The notes beneath the pieces are model-generated. The model saw nothing but the letters and a program-made list of their open reading frames with translations. It was not told where the DNA came from and searched no databases. The position numbers and the translations under genes are program-made. From positions 1-64,000 of the forward strand of contig JAFAKE010000051.1 in assembly GCA_019235715.1 (NCBI GenBank): 64,000 nucleotides of DNA. The letters run 5' to 3'. Positions 1-6,414 of this stretch are shown here, piece by piece. The first letter of the stretch is position 1; every line of letters begins with the position of its first letter. The DNA comes from Vulcanimicrobiota bacterium (GTDB lineage: Bacteria; Vulcanimicrobiota; Vulcanimicrobiia; Eremiobacterales; Eremiobacteraceae).

Positions 1-108
1 ACGGATCACGGCGACATATGCCTGGCAGTCGCCTCGCGCGCCGGCCGGGGCTTTTCTCCGGCCTTCGCCGGGCTGGGGGATAAGGGTTGGGGCCAATATC
101 ATGGCATT

Positions 109-138
109 ATTATAGTCGAACAGGTGTTCGATTGGCAA
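109..138 (-). promoter_or_regulatory. Leftward sigma70-type promoter with a LexA-type SOS box in the spacer
   Basis: Read on the minus strand, a -35 TTGCCA (133-138) is followed by an 18-bp spacer and a consensus -10 TATAAT (109-114). The spacer is filled by the perfect inverted repeat TCGAACA-GG-TGTTCGA (116-131). This matches the Gram-positive/actinobacterial LexA consensus CGAAC-N4-GTTCG. A repressor bound there would block RNA polymerase. Transcription would run off the left edge of the window, so the controlled gene is not visible; lexA itself or another SOS gene is a natural guess. The leader between this promoter and position 1 is very GC-rich and contains the hairpin GGCCGG...CCGGCC. 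No convincing start codon is present before the edge. Confidence 0.72.
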
Positions 139-177
139 GGCTGGGAAGGCGCCAGCCCTAGGGCGGGGCCCCGTTCA

Positions 178-1380
178 CTAGCCGACTAGGTCGAAGAGGT
201 TCTCGAAATCCCCGAGAGTGGCGGTGCCGGCCCGGTTTGCCGTGACGGCCTCGTAGACGGCCAGGGTCCTGCCGGTCGTCGCCTTGATATCAAAGGCCGT
301 CGCGGCCGCCCTTGCATGCGCGACGGCGGCGGCGTGACGATCCCGATCGGCGATCAAGCTGCATACCGCGGCGGCCATCTCGGCGGCGTCGTCCACCAGT
401 TCGCCGGCCTTGTTGGGCCCAAAAACGTCGCGCGTCTGCGGGCTGCGCGCCGCGACGACAGGCAGTCCGGACGCGAATGCCTCAGCCAACACGAGTCCTT
501 GGGTCTCCGAGGTCGACGGAAACACGAACAGGTCGGCGGCCGCGTAGACCGCTGGGAGTTCGTCATAGGGCAGCGCGCCCGCGAAGGTGACGGCATCGGC
601 CAAACGCAACTCGCCGGCCGCTTCGCGCAGCGCCCCGGCCATGGGTCCCTTGCCGACGAGCAGCAGTCTAGCTTTGGGCAGCGCTCGACGGACGAGCGCA
701 AGCGCCTGCAGGCCAAGGGGTACGCTCTTCTCCTGGGCGAGGCGCGAGACGAGCAGCAGCAGCGGAGCGTCGAGCGGGACGCCAAAACGAGCCCGAATCT
801 CGAGTGCCTGCTGTTGCCGAACCGCGCGGAATGGAGCTAAATCGATCCCCGTGGGCACGACGCAGATGGGCGTGACGACTCCGCCTTCACGCAGCGCGGC
901 CGCCACCGCTTGCGTCGGTGCGATCACCGCATCGGCCGCGTTCGCATATGCTCTTGTCAGCTCGCGCGTCAGTTGATTGGTGATGCGTTGTCCGAGCGGC
1001 GAGTAGTGTGCGTAGCGTTCAAGCATCGTGTGATACGTGAACACGAGCGGCACGCGAAAACGATAACGCGCGTAGTATTGCGCCATCCATCCGGTGACGA
1101 ACAACGAATGCGAATGTATCACATCGCATTGGCTCAAGAAGCGCGCTTTGTTGCGCTGTGCGACGACGGGAACCGTCAAACGATATTCCGTGCGCGCGGG
1201 CAACGGCAGCGACGGCATGAAGAACACGCGGCCAAGCGCTTCGACACCATTTGGAATGCGCGGTGCAAATGTGTACGCTTCATGCCCACGCGCGCGCAAC
1301 TCTTCAGTGAGACTTTCGACTGATGCGACGACGCCGTTGATGATCGGCCGATATACTTCAGTAAATATGCCGATCTTCAT
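178..1380 (-). CDS. GT4 family glycosyltransferase (diacylglycerol or phosphatidylinositol sugar transferase-like)
   Basis: This is a 400-residue GT-B fold retaining glycosyltransferase. The N-terminal acceptor half begins with the typical FTEVYRPIINGV pattern (about residues 6-17) and contains the DVIHSHS and FTYHTMLERY stretches seen in MgdA/PimA/UgtP-type lipid glycosyltransferases. The C-terminal nucleotide-sugar half has the EX7E signature ETQGLVLAE near residues 291-299. These enzymes move glucose or mannose from an activated donor onto a lipid or growing glycan at the cytoplasmic membrane face; the exact acceptor cannot be read from sequence. The gene stands alone on the minus strand, divergent from the 3D-domain gene. 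No strong Shine-Dalgarno is seen before the ATG. Confidence 0.88.
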   Translation of the reverse strand: MKIGIFTEVYRPIINGVVASVESLTEELRARGHEAYTFAPRIPNGVEALGRVFFMPSLPLPARTEYRLTVPVVAQRNKARFLSQCDVIHSHSLFVTGWMAQYYARYRFRVPLVFTYHTMLERYAHYSPLGQRITNQLTRELTRAYANAADAVIAPTQAVAAALREGGVVTPICVVPTGIDLAPFRAVRQQQALEIRARFGVPLDAPLLLLVSRLAQEKSVPLGLQALALVRRALPKARLLLVGKGPMAGALREAAGELRLADAVTFAGALPYDELPAVYAAADLFVFPSTSETQGLVLAEAFASGLPVVAARSPQTRDVFGPNKAGELVDDAAEMAAAVCSLIADRDRHAAAVAHARAAATAFDIKATTGRTLAVYEAVTANRAGTATLGDFENLFDLVG

Positions 1381-1485
1381 AGCGGGACCCGTTTCTCGTC
1401 ATTCGGAACCACGACGCAGCGCGCGTTCCTTCGGCCGAACTGTGAATCCTTCAGCGGTACAATAGGTCCGCGTAGCGGGAATCCC

Positions 1486-1515
1486 TTGTTCCATCGAATT
1501 TTCCCGTGATATAAT
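1486..1515 (+). promoter_or_regulatory. Sigma70-type promoter for the 3D-domain gene
   Basis: TTGTTC (1486-1491), an 18-bp spacer and a perfect TATAAT (1510-1515) face the gene that starts at 1663. Transcription should begin near 1522, giving a leader of about 140 nt, which is long for this compact genome. Confidence 0.7.
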
Positions 1516-1544
1516 CCACGCGTTGTCCGGCTGTTCGTATTCTT

Positions 1545-1612
1545 TTTCGCCGCTGTGCGGCGACGCAGCCTTCAGGAAACCACCGTGCGTTGCACTGGTT
1601 GAAGGCTCTGCC
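1545..1612 (+). ncRNA. Structured 5' leader (candidate cis-regulatory RNA)
   Basis: Two hairpins lie in the leader between the promoter and the 3D-domain gene. CGCCGC-TGT-GCGGCG (1548-1562) is perfect. The second is long: the right arm 1592-1607 (GCAC-TGGT-TGAAGGCT) pairs without interruption with three left segments (1567-1574, 1579-1582, 1585-1588) separated by small bulges. No run of T follows, so it is not a simple terminator. Cell-wall hydrolase genes are often controlled by the ydaO c-di-AMP riboswitch in Gram-positives. I do not see the conserved ydaO core elements here, so I leave the class open. Confidence 0.45.
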
Positions 1613-1662
1613 AACATCACCACAATCGCCAGCGATGGCTCGCCATAGATAGGACCACTTTA

Positions 1663-2514
1663 TTGACGCATTACCCAGCATTACGCATCGCAACTATCGC
1701 TTCGCTTATCGTCGTCTGCGCGACGACGACCTCGGCAGCATCCGTCGCCAAACATCTTGCGAAGAGCGCACATCACACCTCGGCGCCTCAGTCGTCATAC
1801 TCCGTTTCGATGACACTCGCAAACCGGCCGCTCGACGTCGCGCGCCAGGCTGACGGCCCGTCAGTAGTCGCGAGCGCCGACGACTTCTACAACAACACCA
1901 AATTCGACGATCTGCACGGCACCTCGAATCTCAAACGCGAGAGCGTTCACATCACGACCCAGTACACCACCGCGCGTCATCTGCTCGTGCTCGAGCCGGA
2001 AGTACGCCTCACGCCGCTGCTGCAGCCCGGCCAGCGTAAAGTGCTGCGCGCCGGCCGCCCGGCGCTCGAGGATCTTACCGAACGCGTCGTCGCCTGGGAC
2101 GAGGTCGTGATCCACCGCCAGATCATCCACGCGAGGCTGCTGCGCAAGGGCACCGCCGCCATCGTATTGATGGGTGCGCCGTTGACCTGGAACCAGCTGG
2201 CCGCGACTACCAAGTACAAGCGCCTCGTGGGCGTCTTCGACATGGAAGCGACCGCCTACACGGCGTGGGACTCATCCGCAGCCGGTACCGGCCACACGGC
2301 GACCGGCATGTCGGCGGCCTACGGCGTCGTCGCGGTCGATCCGCGCGTCATCCGCCTCGGCTCGCGCGTTTTCATCCCGGGCTACGGCTTGGCCATCGCG
2401 GCCGATACCGGCGGCGCCATCGTCGGGAACCGCATCGACCTGTGCATGGACTCGCAGCGCGACGCGCTTATCTTCGGACGCCGCATCGTCAAAGTCTACG
2501 TCGTGGCGGAATAG
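1663..2514 (+). CDS. Secreted G5-like/3D (Asp-Asp-Asp) domain protein, probable cell-wall hydrolase
   Basis: The 283-residue product begins at TTG with AGGA about 8 nt upstream. An N-terminal hydrophobic stretch ending near SAASVA (about residue 27) looks like a signal peptide. Residues about 85-180 resemble the G5/LysM-linker part of Rpf/YuiC-type proteins. The C-terminus (about 193-283) is a 3D domain with FDMEATAYT, GVVAVDPRVIRLGSRVFIPGYG and ADTGGAIVGNRIDLCM, which supply the three conserved aspartates. Such domains adopt the double-psi barrel of MltA-type lytic transglycosylases, so peptidoglycan cleavage outside the cytoplasm is expected. It precedes ksgA by 41 nt. The long structured leader suggests post-transcriptional control. 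Confidence 0.82.
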   Translation: MTHYPALRIATIASLIVVCATTTSAASVAKHLAKSAHHTSAPQSSYSVSMTLANRPLDVARQADGPSVVASADDFYNNTKFDDLHGTSNLKRESVHITTQYTTARHLLVLEPEVRLTPLLQPGQRKVLRAGRPALEDLTERVVAWDEVVIHRQIIHARLLRKGTAAIVLMGAPLTWNQLAATTKYKRLVGVFDMEATAYTAWDSSAAGTGHTATGMSAAYGVVAVDPRVIRLGSRVFIPGYGLAIAADTGGAIVGNRIDLCMDSQRDALIFGRRIVKVYVVAE

Positions 2515-2555
2515 ACCGCCGCCGACCCGTAGTAGCGCGATGACCTTCATCGCGC

Positions 2556-3416
2556 ATGGACGACTTCACATCGCCAAAACGAATACTGAGCGCTCGCCGT
2601 TTGCGTCCACGCAAGCGGCTGGGTCAAAATTTCCTTGTCGATCCGCGCTTTGCCGCGCGCATCGCGGCTGAGACACCCGACCACGCCTACGTCGTCGAGA
2701 TCGGCGGCGGCACCGGCGCGCTGACCACGGCGCTTGCCGAACGAGCGCGCCGGCTCGACGTCCTCGAAATCGATCGCGGACTTGCCGCCGTGCTGCGCGA
2801 TCGATTCGGCGATACCTCCACGATCCATATCGTCGAGGGCGACGCACTCGAGGACGATCTCGCGCTCCGGCTTGCGTCCGAGGCCCCGCCGCGTGCCATC
2901 TGCGGCAACCTGCCCTATTCGATCACGACGCCGTTGCTCGAGCGCATCATCGCGACGGCCGCGCTCTGGGATTGCGCGATTCTCATGGTCCAGCGCGAGT
3001 ACGCGCGCCGCATGCGCGCGCGACCAGGCACGCCCGACTATAGCAGTCTGAGCGTCTTCGTCCAGCATTTCTGCGCGGTCGAGCATCTTTTCGATGCGGG
3101 AGCATCGGGATTCTATCCGGCGCCGCGCGTCGCGTCGTCCGTGATCAAACTGCGGCCGCACGCGCACGTCAATGAAGGGCTTGCCGACCCCGCGCTTTTG
3201 CTCTGGCTCGTGCGCGCGGCGTTCGCACAGCGTCGCAAAACGCTTGCCAATAGCGTCGCCGCGCAGCCGGGCGCGCCAAGCAACGCGATTCTCATCGCGG
3301 CCCTGCAGCAAAGCAGGCTGCCCGGCGCGATCCGCGGCGAACGCCTCGCGCACGATGATTTTGTGACGCTCGCAAACGCACTCTCGGCACAGGGCTTTCG
3401 CGCCCCGGCGCGGTAA
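2556..3416 (+). CDS. ksgA: 16S rRNA (adenine1518/1519-N6)-dimethyltransferase
   Basis: A 286-residue RsmA/KsgA enzyme. It dimethylates two adjacent adenines in the 3'-terminal helix of 16S rRNA during late 30S assembly. The family opener RKRLGQNFLVDP (about residues 19-30) is followed by the SAM-binding motif EIGGGTGALT (about 47-56), a CGNLPYSITTPL catalytic loop (about 116) and the C-terminal domain that docks on the 30S subunit. Length is normal for the family. In Firmicutes ksgA is often next to a 3D/Rpf-type wall hydrolase gene, and the same order occurs here. Confidence 0.96.
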   Translation: MDDFTSPKRILSARRLRPRKRLGQNFLVDPRFAARIAAETPDHAYVVEIGGGTGALTTALAERARRLDVLEIDRGLAAVLRDRFGDTSTIHIVEGDALEDDLALRLASEAPPRAICGNLPYSITTPLLERIIATAALWDCAILMVQREYARRMRARPGTPDYSSLSVFVQHFCAVEHLFDAGASGFYPAPRVASSVIKLRPHAHVNEGLADPALLLWLVRAAFAQRRKTLANSVAAQPGAPSNAILIAALQQSRLPGAIRGERLAHDDFVTLANALSAQGFRAPAR

Positions 3417-3427
3417 GTCGCACTCAG

Positions 3428-4258
3428 ATGGAGCTCGTCACCCCGCAACCCACGACGACGATCGCAGCCGGCTCAGGGCCGGCTTTTCATAAGCGCTGGA
3501 ACGGCTGGACGATCCTTTGGATCTTCGTGGTCCTCGCGTTCCTGTACATCGGCGTACAGACCGGCGCGACGATCGCCCTGCTCTTCTTGAAGTTCCCGGA
3601 CATCATGTCGGCCGCGATGCACGGCGACAACAGCGCGCTGATGGCACTCGTCACCACGCCGGCCGGGCTCGCGCGCATCCTCACGCCGCTCGGATTTCTC
3701 TTCATCATGGTGCCGACGACGGTCGTCATGGTGGCGGCAACCCTGGTCCTCGCGCGCGGCGCGTTGCGCGCAAGCCTCGAAGATCTCGGTTTTGGCAAGC
3801 CGCTGACCGGCTATACGGCGTTGATCGCGGTCGGCGCGGGTCTGGGTCTCTTCCTTTTGTCAGGCATCTTGTCGGCGACCCAGGAGCACTTCTTCGGCGC
3901 TCATCCGCAGCAGATCGCGCTCATCCTCAAGCAGCATCGCGGCGTGGCTTCACTCGTGCTCGATCTGCTGTCCGCCGCATTCCTCGCCCCGCTGTGGGAA
4001 GAGACCTTCTTCCGCGGCGTCTTCTTCGCGTCGCTCGTGCAGCGCATGCCCTTCTGGCCGGCTGCGATCCTCAGCGGTCTCGCGTTCGGTCTGGCGCATG
4101 GCGACCTGTGGAACCTCGTGCCGCTCGCCGTGCTCGGCGTGGGTTTGGCCTACGTGTACTACCGCACGGGCAACATCTGGGCGAACATCGTCACGCACGC
4201 GACGATCAACGGCAGCGACCTCGTCATCCAGTTCCTCTTCCCGCAGCTCACCAACTAG
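3428..4258 (+). CDS. CPBP family intramembrane glutamic endopeptidase (Rce1/Abi-like)
   Basis: A 276-residue polytopic membrane protein with about seven or eight hydrophobic helices. Signature motif 1, EETFFRG, sits near residue 190, and a later helix carries GLAHGDLWN near residue 224. These supply the Glu-Glu-Arg and His residues of the CAAX-prenyl/bacteriocin-processing protease family. Bacterial members act in immunity, signalling or anchor-protein processing; the substrate here is unknown. It begins 12 nt after ksgA and is likely co-transcribed. Its stop codon shares the palindrome CTAG (4255-4258) with the stop of the convergent exchanger gene. Confidence 0.87.
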   Translation: MELVTPQPTTTIAAGSGPAFHKRWNGWTILWIFVVLAFLYIGVQTGATIALLFLKFPDIMSAAMHGDNSALMALVTTPAGLARILTPLGFLFIMVPTTVVMVAATLVLARGALRASLEDLGFGKPLTGYTALIAVGAGLGLFLLSGILSATQEHFFGAHPQQIALILKQHRGVASLVLDLLSAAFLAPLWEETFFRGVFFASLVQRMPFWPAAILSGLAFGLAHGDLWNLVPLAVLGVGLAYVYYRTGNIWANIVTHATINGSDLVIQFLFPQLTN

Positions 4259-5319
4259 CGCGCGCGCAGTTCCAGCACCACGTACGCGACGTAGAAGAGC
4301 ACGCACAACACGAGCGGCAGCGCTTGCACGCGTTTGCGCAGCGCGGTCCAGATGAGAACGAAGAGCGCCGATGCGAGCGTCAGCGCCGCCGCGCGATAGC
4401 TGTTCGCGTCGAGATGCCATGGTGACGCGATCAGTCCGATCGCGCATGCGATGGACGCTTGGAACATCATCGCGCCCAGCACGTTGCCGAGCGCAAGGTC
4501 GTCGAGGTCGCGCTGCATCCATAACAGCCCATTGATCAGCTCGGGCAGTTCCGTGGCGATGGGACTCAACAGCAGCGAGATGACCAACGGCGAGAGACTC
4601 GTGAGCGTCGCAAGCGCGCCGAGCGACCCGATGAACCAGCGCGCCGCCAGCATCGTGATCGCCGTCGCGACGAGCAGCTGGACCAAAACCAGCGACGGTG
4701 TCGGCTGTGCCAGCCACGGGGCGATGCGCAGGCGTGGCGGCGCCTCGTCGCCCTCGACTGCGCGCAATCGCAAATGGTAGGCGAGATACGCGACGTAAGC
4801 GCCGACGGCGAACCCGGCGGCGGCGATACGGACCGGTAAGATGGGGAAGAACGATGCGCCGATGACCGCGGCGAACGCCAGGCAAAACAGCGAGAGTCCG
4901 ACGATGACCGGCGGCGCCGGCGCATGGACGGTGTCGTGTTTCTTGCCGAACGCCAACGCGCCGGCACCGACCACCGCAAAAGCGATCGTCGACAACAACA
5001 GCGGTGCGCCGACGACCGCTCCGATGCCGATCTCGGTGCTCGTCTGACTGCCGATGACGACGAGCGCGATGAACGCGACCATGGTCTCGGGCAGCGAGGA
5101 GCCGATCGCCGCCACAACCGCGCCGACCGCGCTGCGTGTGAGCCGGAACATGACGCCGACCCATTCGACAGCATTCGCAAAGGCGTCGCTTGCGATGACG
5201 AGAAGCACCAGTCCCAACAGGACCTGGAGCACGATAGGCACGGGCCAGCCATTCTTGCCCGGTCGCGAGCTGGCCCTTTCCACGTACGAAGAGGATCGTT
5301 GAGCTACCGCATTATCCAT
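4255..5319 (-). CDS. Sodium/calcium exchanger family (CaCA, YrbG-like) membrane protein
   Basis: About 354 residues with some ten transmembrane helices in two inverted halves. Each half contains an alpha-repeat: GSSLPETMVAFIAL near the N-terminus and ATELPELINGLLW in the second half. The acidic residues of these repeats bind the transported cation. The protein probably exports Ca2+ or another divalent ion in exchange for Na+ or H+. The start is uncertain. ATG at 5319 overlaps the divergent phosphoesterase start by 21 nt; a GTG at 5283 would avoid that but lacks a ribosome site. An upstream ATG at 5391 gives an implausible charged extension. Confidence 0.84.
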   Translation of the reverse strand: MDNAVAQRSSSYVERASSRPGKNGWPVPIVLQVLLGLVLLVIASDAFANAVEWVGVMFRLTRSAVGAVVAAIGSSLPETMVAFIALVVIGSQTSTEIGIGAVVGAPLLLSTIAFAVVGAGALAFGKKHDTVHAPAPPVIVGLSLFCLAFAAVIGASFFPILPVRIAAAGFAVGAYVAYLAYHLRLRAVEGDEAPPRLRIAPWLAQPTPSLVLVQLLVATAITMLAARWFIGSLGALATLTSLSPLVISLLLSPIATELPELINGLLWMQRDLDDLALGNVLGAMMFQASIACAIGLIASPWHLDANSYRAAALTLASALFVLIWTALRKRVQALPLVLCVLFYVAYVVLELRAR

Positions 5320-6414
5320 ATCGCCGACGTCCATCTCGACATGGCGTTCGGAGCCTTGCCGCCCGCCCAAGGCGATGCGCGCCGCAGGCAATTGCAGGCG
5401 GCCTTCGAGCGCGCGCTCGCCCTCGTCAGAGAGCGCGGTGCGGACGCGCTATGCATCGCCGGCGATCTCTATGAAGACGGCAAATCGACGCCCGATCGCG
5501 GCGCCTATCTGACGCGCGTGCTCGGCGCGCTCGCGCCGGCGCGCGTCTTCATCAGCCCCGGCAATCACGATCCGCACAATCGCTCGTCGCTCTATCGCCA
5601 GATGCGCTTGCCGGACAACGTGACGGTGTTCTCGCATCGCGCGTTCGCGCCGGTCGCACTTGCGCCGAACCTGACGCTGTGGGGCGCCGCGCACGAATTC
5701 GAACTCGATCGCGCGCCGATGATCAACGGCTTCGCGTGCGAGGGGGCCGGCACGCACGTCTTGCTCTTCCACGGCTCAGACCGCGAGCGGCTGCCGCCGG
5801 GCAAGGAATGCGTCGCGCCGTTCGTCGACGCCGACATCGTGCGCGCCAACGCCGCGCACGCGATGGTGGGGCATTTCCACGGCATGATGCGCGGCGCGCA
5901 TTACGCGTATCCCGGTTCGCTCGAGCCGCACAGCGCCGCGCAAGACGGGCGTCACACCGCCGCGCTCGTCACCGTCGAGAACGGCAGCGTCGGCGTGGAG
6001 TTCATCGACGTCGCGCACACGAGCTATCTGAGCGAGGACCTCGATATCTCCGCGTTCGGAGATCGCGCGCAACTCGCCGATGCGGTCGCCCAGCGCCTGG
6101 CTGCGCGCGTCGACCGACCCGGCCAGGTCTTCTGCCGCATGCGCTTGGTCGGCAGCGCTGCTCCTACGCTCGATCTCGACGCCGCACAGCTGCAGCGCGA
6201 CCTGCAGTCAACGTATCCGGGCACTACCATTGAAGACGCTTCGGCGACGATCGATCCCGATGAGGCGGCGCGCGAAGGCTACACCGTGCGCGCCGAGTTC
6301 GTCAAAGAGATGCGCAAGCGCATCGCCGCCGCGCCGGCCGATCAGCGGCCGCAGCTCGAGCGCGCGCTGCGCTACGGATTGCTTGCCTTTGCGGGGAAAC
6401 ATCTAAGCGCGTGA
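5299..6414 (+). CDS. SbcD/YhaO-like metallophosphoesterase (DNA repair exonuclease subunit)
   Basis: A 371-residue calcineurin-like phosphoesterase starting at TTG with AGAGGA just upstream. All metal-ligand blocks are visible: IADVHLD (D-x-H) at about residues 8-14, AGDLYED, SPGNHDPHN, LLFHGS and MVGHFHG. The family is the nuclease half of SbcCD/Mre11-Rad50-type complexes. The pairing with a YhaN-like ATPase points to the YhaO/YhaN subgroup, implicated in DNA end processing. The next gene's GTG start overlaps this stop (GTGA), so the two proteins are translationally coupled and probably form a complex. Confidence 0.88.
   Translation: MSYRIIHIADVHLDMAFGALPPAQGDARRRQLQAAFERALALVRERGADALCIAGDLYEDGKSTPDRGAYLTRVLGALAPARVFISPGNHDPHNRSSLYRQMRLPDNVTVFSHRAFAPVALAPNLTLWGAAHEFELDRAPMINGFACEGAGTHVLLFHGSDRERLPPGKECVAPFVDADIVRANAAHAMVGHFHGMMRGAHYAYPGSLEPHSAAQDGRHTAALVTVENGSVGVEFIDVAHTSYLSEDLDISAFGDRAQLADAVAQRLAARVDRPGQVFCRMRLVGSAAPTLDLDAAQLQRDLQSTYPGTTIEDASATIDPDEAAREGYTVRAEFVKEMRKRIAAAPADQRPQLERALRYGLLAFAGKHLSA

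Noticed and set aside
20..75. Intrinsic terminator from GGCCGG...CCGGCC and CCGGC-cttc-GCCGG hairpins
   Set aside because: Stems are real, but there is no T-run and they lie in the presumed 5' leader of the leftward transcript; role undecided.
1..100. Start of the SOS-controlled gene within the window
   Set aside because: The only ATG on the minus strand here is followed by TGA after two codons, and a GTG at the very edge has no ribosome site.
1545..1612. ydaO-type c-di-AMP riboswitch
   Set aside because: The gene type fits, but the conserved ydaO core sequences are not present in the leader.
2547..3353. Minus-strand frame of 268 codons opposite ksgA
   Set aside because: Antisense of a conserved gene with no domain of its own.
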